From the NCBI GenBank assembly GCA_014529385.2, contig CM043944.1, forward strand, positions 83,504,884-83,568,883: 64,000 bases of DNA. The letters are read 5' to 3'. This document shows positions 45,711-57,838 of this stretch, in pieces. The stretch is from Adiantum capillus-veneris (lineage: Eukaryota > Streptophyta > Polypodiopsida > Polypodiales > Pteridaceae). The notes beneath the pieces are model-generated. The model was given only the letters and a program-made list of their open reading frames with translations, was not told the DNA's origin and ran no database searches. Made by a program: the position numbers and the translations under genes. Every line of letters begins with the position of its first letter. The first letter of the stretch is position 1.

Positions 45711-46133
45711 CTATCTATCTGCAGTACCACTCAAGTATCTCAGACTCGACTTGACAGCATCCCAATGCTTTTTACCAGGGTTAGACATAAATCTGTTGAC
45801 AACTCCCAATGCATGTGCAATGTCAGGTCTTGTAGCCACCATGGCATACATGAGACTACTACAAGTTGAAGCATAAGGAACCTTAGTCATTGCACGTTTT
45901 TCCTCAGTAGATTTGGGACAATTGTTCTTTCTAAGTTTCAAATATGCATGCAATGGAGTACTCAAAGCCTTCCTCTTCTGCATGTTGAAACGATCAAGAA
46001 ACTTGTGCGCATACTCTTTTTTAGAAAGGTACAACAACCTTTTCTTACGATCACGAGTAATGCACATACCCAAAATGTGATTGGCTTCACCCAAATCTTT
46101 CATGTCAAATTTACTTTTTAGCTTGGTTTTTAG
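45711..46133 (-). pseudogene. Copia-1 RT, 3' half
   Basis: It continues the RT interrupted by copia-2: KTKLKSKFDMKDLGEANHIL, LSKKEYAHKFLDRFNMQ, ATRPDIAHALGVVNRFMSNP. The first part of the longer open frame (46199-46134) is copia-2 LTR sequence, not RT. The frame joins the 49988-50638 piece once the insertion and one TTTAG copy are discounted. Confidence 0.87.
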
Positions 46134-46360
46134 TGTTGGAATTAGGGTTGCAGAGAAACACACACAGCTTGGAGAAGACGAAGGAAGCTCAAGGCACACA
46201 ATAGAGAATGTGTTACTTAGTGTGCAACGGAAAGATAGATAGCCCTAGAGTGATGGGCGTATATACAATGCACGGGGGAAAAAACCTCCTAAAGAGGGAA
46301 AAAATGCCCCGGCGGTCCTAGTGTGTTCACACACATCACTACCACATGTATATGGTAACA
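46134..46360 (-). repeat. 3' LTR of copia-2
   Basis: On the minus strand TGTTACCATA...AATTCCAACA, preceded by the purine tract at 46372-46361. Confidence 0.92.
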
Positions 46361-48801
46361 AATCCCCCCTGGAGTGATGCGGTGAACGAGAGCTGGCACA
46401 TGAGTAAAGGGAAGTGCCATGCCCTGAGGACAGGATCAGTCCACAAAGGGGAGTAAGCCCAAAGCTTATGGCGATCGATCTCACCATCCGGCTTGCGTTT
46501 CAACTTGTAAACCCACTTCGTACCAATGGCCTTTTTGCCAGGAGGCAAATCACATAAAGTCCATGTGTCATTCTCTATAAGTGCATCATATTCTGATTTC
46601 ATGGCAGCAATCCAATTTTTTGAATTTTGTGCTTCATCAAAAGACAGAGGCTCCTCAACATCATGTAAACTAGACACAACCAAAGCATAACAATCTGATG
46701 CATAAGATGCATGGCGAGAGCCTGAACGAGTACGACTAGATAAAGGTGCATCCAATTTACTGTCACGCAAAGTGTGCACCAGCCATTTTGGCATACCTCT
46801 AGCCTGCTCATTTTCAGCCCTTTCCTCATCAAGTACATCATGTACATCTGCATCAGTAATAGGCTGTTCTAAAACATTTTCAGAAACCCCCATAGGCTGT
46901 ACATTTGCCTCATTGGAACTTACATTCGTATTTCCACCACTGAAAAGAGGCAACAAAGTGTCATAAATGTCCTGTGAGCTTACATTACTGTCTCTAGTAC
47001 ATGACAGCAAGCGCTGAACAGAGTCTTCCACAAACACTACATCCCGTGAAACCAGAATACGTTTTGTTTGCGGATGATACAACCTGTAACCTTTGCTTTC
47101 AGCACTATAACCAACAAAAATACATTTGACTGCCTTATCATCCAATTTTCTGCGCTGCACTTGTGGCACCAAAGCATATGCCAAACAACCAAAAACACGC
47201 ATGTGCTCAATAGAAGGCTTTCTATCATGCCATGCTGCATATGGAGTAATAGACTGCAAAGCTTTCGTAGGACACCTGTTAAGTACATAAGTGGCAGACA
47301 TGATGCCCTCAAGCCAAAAAGAATGCGGCAAAGCTTGACTTTTGACCATACATCGTGCCATTTCCGTTAGTGACCTGTTTTTCCTCTCAGCAACACCATT
47401 TTGCTGAGGTATATAAGGCACTGTACATTGGTGTTTTATCCCACGACTAGCCAGAAATGCATTAAATTCATGAGACATATACTCCCCCCCTCGATCGGAA
47501 CGGAGGGTGCCCATAGTACATTTTGAGACATTTTCAGCCATAGCCAAAAAAAATTTGAAGCACATAAAAACTTCGGACTTCGCGTTAAGCGGAAATACCC
47601 ATGCATGCCTGGAGTAATCATCAATGAAAGTCACGAAGTACAGGTAATTGCCCAAGGACGGAGTTTGCATGGGCCCACAAACATCACTATGCACAAGCTG
47701 CAACCTGCATGTGGCCCTAACTGAACCATCCTTTGGAAACTTAGAACGCTGCATTTTACCCAGAATACAGCCTTCACAAACATGTTTGACAGGTGCTTCA
47801 AGAGGCGGCAAAGAAGCAACCATATCAGATTTCTGCAAACACAGCAAACTGGCAAAATTCAGATGACCAAAACGTGCATGCCAAAGTTTTGCATCTGAAA
47901 TAGCCCTTGAATCTGCAACAACATTTGCAAAATTTTGTCCACACTTGTCATACAAAGTGCGCTTATACAGCCCACGGCACAAAAGCCCAGATGCAACAAT
48001 TTCATCACCAAAACTGAGATCATGAACTGTACATCTGTCATCCACAAATTTGACTACAAGTCCAAGTCTAGCAAGTGCGGATACAGACAAGAGATTCTTC
48101 TTGATCCTAGGTACATAAAGTGCATCAACAAGTGTGAAGGAACTGCCATTAGCAGCAGTGAGCACAATCTTTCCAACTCCCTGAACTGGATAAGAGGCGT
48201 TGTTGGCACAAGTGACTGAATTCCCATGAGGGACAGACTTGAGAGAGGTAAACAATTCACGATGTGAGGTAATGTGCTTTGTAGCACCACTGTCGAAATA
48301 CCACACATGTGAATCTGCAGCAACTGACAAGCATGCATCATGGACAGCAGGATTGTAAGTGCACTCTGCGCTAAAAGCCCATTCTGCATCAACATCAGCA
48401 TCATAATCTCCTTTCACAGAAGACTCAACAATGGCTGCATTTGTAGTGGAACCAGCATTTGCAGTGGAACCACCCTCTTTCTTCTTAGCCTCTTTGGCCT
48501 TCAACTTAGGACACGACTTGATCAAGTGATCATTGGCTTTACAATAATGGCAACGCATCTTCTTTTTGCCCTTATCACCAGAATTGCCAGACGAAGTGCT
48601 GCCACCAGAAGCATTAGGAACAGAATTTTTGCCACTCGCAGCAGAACCATAAGAAGTGGCTGCATTACTGTTACCACCCTTTCTTTGAGAAGCAATAAAA
48701 GCCTGTTCAACTGCACGCTGCCTAGTCCTGTTTTTTCTAGAAAGTGACTCTTGCAACAGCAATGTGCATAATGCATCAAACTTGACAACTTCAGGATTTC
48801 C
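46339..48801 (-). CDS. pol: Copia-2 zinc knuckle, protease and integrase; RT stub
   Basis: Continues gag after one stop. Numbering from 48762: zinc knuckle C71, C74, H79, C84; aspartic protease DSGA at 157-160; GAG-pre-integrase LWHARFGHLNF at 293-303; integrase DDE at D360 (HSDVCGP), D423 (RSDRGGEY) and E459 (NGVAERKN). The copia RT N-terminus follows (WIAAMKSEYDALIENDTW, GTKWVYKLKRKPDGEIDRHK), then the homology stops. The rest (YSPLWTDPVLRAWHFP...) is 3' leader read through to the LTR. All protease and integrase catalytic residues look intact. Confidence 0.9.
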   Translation of the reverse strand, partial: GNPEVVKFDALCTLLLQESLSRKNRTRQRAVEQAFIASQRKGGNSNAATSYGSAASGKNSVPNASGGSTSSGNSGDKGKKKMRCHYCKANDHLIKSCPKLKAKEAKKKEGGSTANAGSTTNAAIVESSVKGDYDADVDAEWAFSAECTYNPAVHDACLSVAADSHVWYFDSGATKHITSHRELFTSLKSVPHGNSVTCANNASYPVQGVGKIVLTAANGSSFTLVDALYVPRIKKNLLSVSALARLGLVVKFVDDRCTVHDLSFGDEIVASGLLCRGLYKRTLYDKCGQNFANVVADSRAISDAKLWHARFGHLNFASLLCLQKSDMVASLPPLEAPVKHVCEGCILGKMQRSKFPKDGSVRATCRLQLVHSDVCGPMQTPSLGNYLYFVTFIDDYSRHAWVFPLNAKSEVFMCFKFFLAMAENVSKCTMGTLRSDRGGEYMSHEFNAFLASRGIKHQCTVPYIPQQNGVAERKNRSLTEMARCMVKSQALPHSFWLEGIMSATYVLNRCPTKALQSITPYAAWHDRKPSIEHMRVFGCLAYALVPQVQRRKLDDKAVKCIFVGYSAESKGYRLYHPQTKRILVSRDVVFVEDSVQRLLSCTRDSNVSSQDIYDTLLPLFSGGNTNVSSNEANVQPMGVSENVLEQPITDADVHDVLDEERAENEQARGMPKWLVHTLRDSKLDAPLSSRTRSGSRHASYASDCYALVVSSLHDVEEPLSFDEAQNSKNWIAAMKSEYDALIENDTWTLCDLPPGKKAIGTKWVYKLKRKPDGEIDRHKLWAYSPLWTDPVLRAWHFPLLMCQLSFTASLQGGFVTIYMW

Positions 48802-49401
48802 TTAGGTCATCAGTCTCCAAGTACTAGCAAAAGTCTGGTAGGAATCTGGTAAGGCATCAAGAACAGTCTGCACAAGGGAACTGTCCGAAATGACTTCACC
48901 TGCAGAAATGAGTTGCTCATTGATATCCTTGACACTAGCAAGGAAAGTGTCCATATCATCTTCCTCATGCATAATCTTCGACTCTAGCTCTTTACGCAGC
49001 AAAGCAATTTTAGCCTCATTGCGGCTTGCATAAAGACCTGCTAGAATATCCCAAGCCTGTTTTGCAGATTTTGCTGAACGGATGTGAGGAATAATGGTGC
49101 GCTTCACAGACAACGCAATCAATGCATGAGCCTGCGCATCCTTAACATCCCAACGAGCTTGTTCTGCCGTAGGCAAAACAACTCTAACAGCTGCAATCCT
49201 TGCAGCAAGACATGCAACATCCTCAACATCGCCTACATTTTCAGAACCAGGACGTACATCAATGCCCTGCACAATGTTCCAGACACCTTTTGACACAAGA
49301 ACATGTTGCATCATATAAGCCCACATAGGGTAGTTGTCCCCATCCAACCTGTCCTCAGCAGCAAACATCTTGAACACGTCTGTGTTGTTGTTGTTAGCCA
49401 T
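48802..49401 (-). CDS. gag: Copia-2 gag
   Basis: Capsid-type UBN2 gag. The open frame extends to 49461, but the first ATG is 49401 (MANNNNTDVFKMFAAEDRLD). Motifs: LDGDNYPMWAYMMQHVLVSK, SAKQAWDILAGLYASRNEAK and MHEEDDMDTFLASVKDINEQ. The frame ends at a single TAA (48804-48802) and continues without shift into the protease-integrase segment, so gag and pol were one ORF broken by one nonsense change. Confidence 0.88.
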   Translation of the reverse strand: MANNNNTDVFKMFAAEDRLDGDNYPMWAYMMQHVLVSKGVWNIVQGIDVRPGSENVGDVEDVACLAARIAAVRVVLPTAEQARWDVKDAQAHALIALSVKRTIIPHIRSAKSAKQAWDILAGLYASRNEAKIALLRKELESKIMHEEDDMDTFLASVKDINEQLISAGEVISDSSLVQTVLDALPDSYQTFASTWRLMT

Positions 49402-49749
49402 GGTAAATGCTGCACCTGATGTGAAAACTGCCCGAAAATAGGAGAAATGGAGCGGGAACAACTTGTTCTATATAGCACAAACCGTAGAAGACTATAAGGC
49501 ACCTGTTATGCAGAAAACGGCACTGTTAGAAAATCTGCACAAAATGACGAAATAGCCTGTGCAGTACTGCCTGTAGTGGAAACGGAGGCCGAAATGAGCC
49601 CAAATCAAAATTCTGAGCAGTCCAAGCTCTTCAAGCTTGCCCAAAATATTTGTCGACCTGCGAACGCTCGCCAAAGCTCACTGAAATCGGAGAAAGTGAG
49701 CAGGCGTGTGCTGGAGCAGCTGGCGACTAAGCCCGGGAGGACGTGACCT

Positions 49750-49761
49750 GCTCTGATACCA
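49750..49761 (-). other. PBS of copia-2, initiator tRNA-Met
   Basis: The minus strand reads TGGTATCAGAGC, a perfect match. Confidence 0.9.
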
Positions 49762-49763
49762 AT

Positions 49764-49987
49764 TGTTGGAATTAGGGTTGCAGAGAAACACAAACAGCTT
49801 GGAGAAGACGAAGGAAGCTCAAGGCACACAATAGAGAATGTGTTACTTAGTGTGCAATGGAAAGATAGATAGCCCTAGATAGATATACAATGCACGGGGG
49901 AAAAAACCTCCTAAAGAGGGAAAAAATGCCCCGGCGGTCCTAGTGTGTTCACACACATCACATCACTACCACATGTATATGGTAACA
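49764..49987 (-). repeat. 5' LTR of copia-2
   Basis: Near-identical to 46134-46360; two bases separate it from the PBS. Confidence 0.92.
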
Positions 49988-49992
49988 TTTAG

Positions 49993-50638
49993 GTCAGCAA
50001 TGTCCTTCTTGGAATGACCAGTAATAAGCATGTCATCTACATATAGGATACGCATAATAAGTTGTCCATTGGGTTGTCTTTTCACGTAAAGACATGGATC
50101 CTCATTACTGTGCTTATAGCCTAGGGAACATATAAATGCATCAAACTTTCGATACCATTGTTTGGATGACTACTTCAAGCCATAGAGACCTTTCAGAAGC
50201 TTACACACCAAATGTTCCTTGCCCTTTAGCACAAACCCTTCAGGTTGCTGCATATAAATCTCTTCCATGTAGGAAAGCTATAATGACATCCATTTGATCA
50301 AGCTCCATATCTTCAGTGGTAACCAAAGCAAGCAAGATTCTCAGTGTGGTCATCTTGACCACTGGAGAAAAGATTTCCTGAAAATCAACAACATATTCTT
50401 GCTTGAAACCTTTGGTCACTAAACGAGCTTTGTAATTGTTAACCTTCTTTTTGTAAACCCATTTACAAGGCAATGCTTTCCTACCTTTTGGCAACCGAAC
50501 AAGTTCCCATGTTTTGTTCTTTGCAATACTGGACAGCTCCCTCTTCATAGCATGTTCCCATTGAACCTTATCATTGGCTAGCATAGCTTCTTTGTAACAA
50601 GAAGGCTCACCACTGTCTGTCAACAAAACAAAATCCAT
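49993..50638 (-). pseudogene. Copia-1 RT, 5' half
   Basis: The frame at 50638-50240 carries WEHAMKRELSSIAKNKTWEL, KARLVTKGFKQEYVVDFQEI and FSPVVKMTTLRILLALV. After a shift near 50250, the catalytic YVDDMLITG box is at about 50050-50020. It breaks at the TTTAG target of copia-2 and resumes at 46133. Confidence 0.87.
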
Positions 50639-51660
50639 GCCTGGAACAAAATGTTCTGGCGGATGTGAAACTCTTTAAGATATCCACAGCTGATCAAAAC
50701 TCGTACTAGCATGCGTAGTAAGAGGCTCGGGAACTATTTGGATAGGAGGTGATACATCAAAAAATGTCACTTTTTGGAATTCAACCTCTTTCACTGGTTG
50801 TCTATGCATCTTAGTCTCATTAAAGACAACATCACTACTATAGATCACTGATTGACTTTTCAGATCCCATCAACAATAGCCAAAATGACCATCTACACCA
50901 TAGCCAATAAAGATGCATTTCTTGGACTTAGGATCTAGCTTAGCACGCAACTCCTTGGGTACATGTGCATAAGCTTCACAGCCAAATGTGCGGAGTTTTT
51001 CATAAGAAAATTTATGTCCTGACCATAACTCCAAAGGTACATGAAACTGTAATGAAGCATGTGGTGATCTTTTAATGAAGTACATAGCTATGTATAATGC
51101 TTCCACCCAAAACGCTTTCGGTAAATTAGCCTATGATAGCATAGACATAATCCGCTCTTGGATGGTCCTATTCATTCGTTCCGCAACACCATTTTGGGCA
51201 GGGGTATAAGGAGTTGTAAACTCACGCTTAATTCCCCTACTTGAACAGAAGTCTGTAAACTCTTTGGAGACATATTATCCACCATTGTCTAAGCGCAAAG
51301 CTTTCAACTTATGTTCAGACTGAGTTTCAACACTAGACAAGAACTTCTTGAAGCAAGAAAAGGTCTCATCTTTAGACTTCATGCCGTAGAGCCAAACATG
51401 TTGTGTTGCATCGTCCATGAATGTAACATAATAGGATGCACCACCATGGGATTTAGAAGGCATAGACCCACATAAATCACTATGCACAAGCTCTAAGGGT
51501 TTTATTTCTTTGTCGAAAGAATGTGTATGATGTGTCCATGTTTGCTTTCCATATTGACAGTGCTCATAAAAGGAAAAATCAGAAAATGACAAAGACGGTA
51601 AGTAACCCAAACGAGAGAGTGTCCCCGTTCCCTTCTTTGACATATATGTCCTAACTAGTT
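50639..51660 (-). pseudogene. Copia-1 integrase
   Basis: Starts MSKKGTGTLSRLGYLPSLSF (51643), a truncated pre-integrase region. It includes LVHSDLCGSM (first Asp), ALRLDNGG (second Asp, directly followed by TAA), then YTPAQNGVAERMNRT with the catalytic Glu, FWVEALYIAMYFIKRSP and KLRTFGCEAYAHVPKELRAK. Stops occur at least at 51274 and near 50870. The catalytic triad is conserved although the frame is broken. Confidence 0.87.
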
Positions 51661-52025
51661 ATGTCACAAAGCAACGGTTGGTAGCTCGCTTACATAAAGA
51701 ACATTGTTTTTATCAGATACATAAAGAGGATAAAGTGAAGCAACTTTGAAATCATGGGCCATAAAGCATGAGCAATCTCGCATTCTAACACTGAAAAGTA
51801 CACCGACTCACCAAGGTGCAGTCTAATCGTAGATCTACATAGCTCATCAAGCTCCCCCCACTAAAACTGAGTCATGTGCATATCTTCAGTTCTAGCCTCA
51901 TAGGCAATAGGCAACTTTTGTTTCTTTTGGACAGGCACATCATGCATTTTGTTCTTCCAAAGCTGAAAATTAGTGCCATTAAACTTCTTTATGTCATAAA
52001 TGTCACGGTCTTTGCTAGTAGACAT
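51661..52025 (-). pseudogene. Copia-1 gag start joined to protease end
   Basis: ATG at 52025: MSTSKDRDIYDIKKFNGTNF, then QLWKNKMHDVPVQKKQKLPI and ELDELCRSTIRLHLGESVYF, a typical copia gag N-terminus. After about 85 codons it jumps to protease C-terminal-like sequence (ASLYPLYVSDKNNVLYVSEL). The rest of gag, the zinc knuckle and the protease active site are deleted. Confidence 0.75.
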
Positions 52026-53124
52026 GGTGACAAAACTACCAAAAGATTCTGGGAAAATTTTGGTAGAGTCTCCTTTGTATTTGGGACCATGTCAACCAAA
52101 ATACGATACAAAATGACCAAATATGTCACTCACAAAGCACAAAACAGGGCAATGCCTCTCTCAAAAGCACATTGTATAGAGACCAATTGAGGCACATAAA
52201 TTGTCAAGCTGACCATAGACCGCCAACTCGACGTCAAAAGCACCTATACCACACTATACATGTCCTATGGCGAGGCCTCGTAAGGGATGCTCCAGCTACC
52301 TGTATCCACATTTGAGAATACCCCAGATCAATGAGAATCTCACGCTATCGACCCTCAACAACGTAGGTTATTCAGCAGAACGTATAGCCAAGTCTCAGAA
52401 ATGGTCGGGACTGCCGTACTAGCCAAAAGATGGCTCCGTACAATGGTAGTATCCACAAAGACATACAAGTCTGTCACGATGCTCAAACAGGTGCCAAAAG
52501 CATGTGCATGCAAAGAAATATCCTTGTGGGGAGTCAAACTGCTCTCAAAAGAGCTCAAACACTGTCAAAGGTGCCAACATGTGCATGTATGCATAAAGAA
52601 CTACTCCCACTGGAACTAGAATATTGCAAGCACTGAACCATGTAGCCTATGAGTTGATTCCGATGCCATAGTCAAAGCCAAAATCGAGGCCGAGAAGCAT
52701 AGAGGAAGCTAAGCAAGCTGCTGTATGTACCTATACATGTACCTGTATCTGTACCTGTAGTCGATGAAGACAATGTCATCAAATTCCCACTCTATGTGTG
52801 TGTATGAGGCCACTCTGAAAGAAACTACACACTCCCGAATGAGCCGTGGGCTCTCATAGATGGAAGAGACTGCAACAATGGTACCTATAACTGGCTATGG
52901 AAGCTCTGCAACACAAATTACCAAAGGAGGGCTGAAAAACCAGCTCATGAACCGTAGCTCAAACAAAGTTTTTGATGCCACTAATGACTCCGCAAGGGGG
53001 CTAAAACCTCAGGACACCTTCTGAAAACGCTCTCGGGATACTGAATTTGCTGATGCCAACGTCAAAACCTGCTTGCACTCTCAAAAGTGCACGCGCATGC
53101 GGAAGCGATTTCGGGAATGAAATC
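52026..53124 (-). other. Copia-1 leader, no coding
   Basis: About 1.1 kb between PBS and gag ATG, unusually long for copia. Short frames only. No second insertion could be delimited. Confidence 0.4.
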
Positions 53125-53136
53125 GCTATGATACCA
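53125..53136 (-). other. PBS of copia-1, initiator tRNA-Met type
   Basis: The minus strand reads TGGTATCATAGC, one mismatch to the canonical site, two bases after the 5' LTR. Confidence 0.8.
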
Positions 53137-53138
53137 GA

Positions 53139-53384
53139 TGAAGGAGAGGAGCCAGGAGCACAGCAGAAGCGGAAGAAGAATATGCAGACACACACGCAGC
53201 ACCATAGCCACACACACAGGTTGGAGGGGGAGAGTCGTCACACACTGTGTGACCCCTTTCTTTCTTCTCTATCTTATGCACTAAGGCACAATGCACATTG
53301 TACTTAGTGTTAGTGGCTCACACAAGTGTATAGCTATACACTTAGGGTTAGTAGCAGTTAGACACATTGCCATTAAACATAACA
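53139..53384 (-). repeat. 5' LTR of copia-1
   Basis: 246 bp, uninterrupted; on the minus strand TGTTATGTTTAATGGC...CTCTCCTTCA. It served as the reference for ordering the three 3' LTR pieces. Confidence 0.88.
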
Positions 53385-53389
53385 CATGC

Positions 53390-54479
53390 ATAATGTGAAA
53401 CTAAAGTATCCAACTCGCTCTTAATGATTTTGTTATGTGGGACCAAGTGCTATAATGTACATAGTGTGATTTATGCAAAAACGGATGCCACGATTGCAAT
53501 CGTGTATAGACCTTGTCGAGGCCAGTTGAGGCCCTCGATGTGGCACTGCTGCATGATTTATCACATATTAGCATGCCTCATTTGCCTTAGTAATGTACAA
53601 ATGTCAAGTGTTTTAAAGTGGCATACTTGTTTTTCCTAGAAAGTTCAATGTGGGCGATCTCGTCCAAAAATAGCCAGTTTCATGCATGCACATAAAGGAT
53701 GTATCCAAAGTAATTGCCAAGTGGGAAATTGAGGTTCAACATGAAATTTGAGCCTGATGGGATTTTTCCATAAATTTAGGGATTTTTCCGAGTACATGTG
53801 GGCTTTTTACGATTAAAAATTTGACATTTTTAAAGATAAAAAGGACCGAGCATCACAATTTAATGCCTCAAACAATCTCAAGCTTTTGAGCTTGGTCTTT
53901 TGGTCACTCTGCATTAGCTGGGAGGATTTGTGTTTGCGAGCATCACGTGCTGATAATTTCTTTTGGGTAAAAAGGGGCACCACTGTGTCCATCGGGTCTT
54001 CAAACTCGAGAGTCCACAAAGCTATATGGAGGAATCTCCATCTTTAAAGCAAAAAGGGACACGGCCATAGACCTACCCACTCTTATTGGCTAGGTTTCTT
54101 GTATGCCCAAAAGGATGGGACCTACTTGCTGTAGTTTGTACCATCATCACAAACCGGACTCTCTACTCATACACTTGTCAACAATATGCAACTGGTGGTG
54201 GCACAAACCCCACACTAGTCAGCCCATTTTTAGCATGTGTATCTTCTTCCTGGTATTTATTGTCCCAATCTCAGCCGCTTGCCCCTATCAGAGCATCACT
54301 ACAACAACCCTAAAACTAACAACTCGTTTGTAGCTTTGTGTTGCTCATCAACACACTAGAGCTGCATTGCAGGGCATATTCGCAGCAGATTGAAATATTT
54401 GTGACCATTAGCATCACACTCATCATTGCTTATCTATTGGCCCATGCTACATGCTTGTTCTACAAATACAAAAACTCCA
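53390..54479. other. Non-coding stretch, nothing recognised
   Basis: Continues the copia-1 target locus. Frames are short and without domains. Confidence 0.3.
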
Positions 54480-54650
54480 GCCATGAAATCATCACTCTTG
54501 GAAACAACCAATATAATCTTAAAACTCTTGTATGTGTGATGATTTGGTGTAGCCTTGCTCCAAATTTCACAGATATGGTACTCTTTCACCATAATAAAAC
54601 TCTAAATTCACGCTTCAATTCTTTGTCATGACCATTTCATGGAAGCTTTA
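54480..54650 (+). repeat. Dispersed repeat, copy 2
   Basis: Matches 20204-20350 over about 150 bp. The upstream aaaaactc also matches the other side of the 5.67 kb element's target site (around 14506-14513), so this copy resembles the uninterrupted state. Confidence 0.65.
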
Positions 54651-55881
<1,231 letters not shown>

Positions 55882-55918
55882 ATGGAACCTTCATTTGCAG
55901 AAAGCTAACAAGAGCGCG

Positions 55919-55919
<1 letters not shown>

Positions 55920-55952
<33 letters not shown>
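55920..55952 (+). repeat. Poly-G run, about 33 bases
   Basis: Uninterrupted G run; exact length is doubtful because such runs are prone to sequencing error. Confidence 0.8.
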
Positions 55953-55953
<1 letters not shown>

Positions 55954-56514
55954 TCCTTCTTAATTAATTAATTTTTTGGAAAAATGAAGCTAATAAAATT
56001 GAAAAAGAAAATGAATCTTCGTTGATGTAAGGCGTCATGCGAGGCGACGGACAAACGAGGTAGGGGTGCCACGTGTCGGTCGAGGGTAAAGGACGTGCAC
56101 AAGGGAGTAAGGATGAGAGGCAAGCGTGCAATGGAGCTGCCAACCGTGGGAGCTTTTTGTTATCGTATGGGTAACCTTTTGTAGCAAGGTGATGTGGATG
56201 GTGAGTTGGCTATGGGAATCGTTGCAGAGCAAAGGTTATTTAGCATGTGTGAGTTCGACCCTTCCATCCACTTTTAGAGGGTGAGAGAACTGAATTTCAA
56301 GGCATAGACGCAAGGATGAAATACAAAGGAATGTCATCAATGAATGAATGATACAAACAAGCTACCATAAAATTTTCGGGGGGCGCATTTTTATTTAAGG
56401 AGCATCTCACAAGGTCCCTTTGTAATTTCAAGGAGAAGGAAAAGATTAACAAAAAAAAATGTGTTTATTTATCTTGCTCTTTCCTCCTATGAGAAGTTAT
56501 TGGGTCATGGTCTG

Positions 56515-56516
<2 letters not shown>
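55953..56516. other. Non-coding stretch, nothing recognised
   Basis: No supported feature between the poly-G run and the next CT tract. Confidence 0.3.

Positions 56517-56606
<90 letters not shown>
56517..56606 (+). repeat. (CT)n microsatellite
   Basis: About 45 uninterrupted CT units, followed by a short CG run. Confidence 0.98.
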
Positions 56607-56608
<2 letters not shown>

Positions 56609-56766
56609 GCGCGTGCTCGTTGATTTGCAGATGGAAAAAGAGGTGGTTTGTGTGTCACACCTGACAAATTCGCTAGCAGGTCTAGAGAATAAGGATATGT
56701 GTTGTTTGGTTGATGATGACATCAGCATCGAGAGAATCAATACCTAATGCACTGACAGACATCGCC

Positions 56767-56788
56767 GGGGGGGGGGGGGGGGGGGGGG
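56767..56788 (+). repeat. Poly-G run, about 22 bases
   Basis: Second long G run within 1 kb. Confidence 0.8.
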
Positions 56789-57838
56789 TTCCAAGAAGGC
56801 ATCACAAGATAGATGCTTGCACTGTGTCAATTTAGTAGGGCATGCTGAAGAGCGCAAAGTGCATAGGAGATCTTGTTGTGTGACAACATTAGAGGCGATG
56901 GTGGGTGCAACAAAAAGGGCAAGAGAATTTTTTTTTGGAATCTCAACAAGATTCTCGTTAATACATACAAAGTGGAGTATTAGGGATACTTGCCAAGCAG
57001 GTAAATTATCTTACATCTTTTTAATTGTTTAAATAGTCAAAAAAAGTCCCTAGATATGTGGGTCAACAATTCTCAATTTCCTCCCTTCATTTAGTTACAT
57101 GTCAGAAATGCAAGTTTTTGTGGTTCAACTTTCATTAGGAAGAGCCCTCACTACTGTACTCCATAATCAACTCTAATTCCAACTCCATTGGTCATTTCAA
57201 TTGCACTACGTCTATATATTTATTTTGATCATGTTTTAAGCTAATTGTGGTCTAGACAAAGCGCACACACCGAGGAAAATTCACATAACAATGCACCTCT
57301 ATGCTTGAAGATTGTACATTAAAATGTATCTCTATTTGCTTTTTTTTGTCCCAATCTAGAGAGCATATGTGCCATGGAAGATCTAGATGAAAATGCACCA
57401 AGGCTTAGATTGCACCATGTATACCTAGATATGTTTGAGATTGCTTTATGCATCTTGAGAGCATAAAGTCCCACATATCCATGACCAACACGAGTAGTTT
57501 GTCATGGTAGTTGACCTCCAGCCCCAATACAACTGTAACAAGTAATTGCAATGCAAAATATGTGGGCACTTGCAAATGGTGAGCCCAGGGGACTCACTAG
57601 TAGTACTAGGGAGATGTCACTGGTGTGTGTTCAAACTACATTATTTACCCCTATGCACATTACTTCCCTCTATAAAATCTACATTTATTTTGGCTTACAG
57701 AACCCCCCAATTGCACATTCACGTGATACCATATGGTAACCCTTAGTGAATACCCTGGGATGGTGAGCTTCCTCCATTTTGCATCACATGTAGTAGGTAT
57801 GCATGTTGCCTCATGGCAGCATGTGTGCAATCTGCCAA
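56789..57838. other. Non-coding stretch, nothing recognised
   Basis: Short frames only. Confidence 0.3.

Larger units (their letters stand above)
46134..49987 (-). mobile_element. Copia-2: copia element lacking RT and RNase H (3.85 kb)
   Basis: LTRs 46134-46360 (227 bp) and 49764-49987 (224 bp), with a perfect duplication tttag (46129-46133 and 49988-49992), inserted in the RT of copia-1. PBS (TGGTATCAGAGC) at 49761-49750, PPT (CCAGGGGGGATT) before the 3' LTR. The LTRs differ by about two substitutions and two small indels. One long frame covers gag, zinc knuckle, protease, integrase and only the first residues of RT, then runs into 3' non-coding sequence. RT and RNase H are deleted, so it can only move with help. 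Confidence 0.92.
33770..53384 (-). mobile_element. Old copia element (copia-1), host of three nested insertions
   Basis: The 5' LTR is 53139-53384. The 3' LTR is in pieces at 33770-33846, 35058-35135 and 45073-45181, all matching the 5' LTR in order. Target duplication catgc at 33765-33769 and 53385-53389. Without its inserts it is about 4.6 kb. Coding order on the minus strand is gag start, pre-integrase, integrase, RT, RNase H, with stops and a gag/protease deletion. LTR copies differ at many positions (near 10% by eye), making it the oldest layer. Inserts: 33847-35052, 35136-45068 and 46134-49987. Confidence 0.9.

Noticed and set aside
46134-46199. Start of the 162-codon copia RT frame (MCLELPSSSP...)
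   Set aside because: These first residues are copia-2 LTR sequence read by chance; RT proper begins at 46133 after the TTTAG target site.
55920-55952. Poly-G run as a G-quadruplex regulatory site
   Set aside because: A homopolymer next to a microsatellite is more simply slippage or sequencing error; no gene nearby to regulate.
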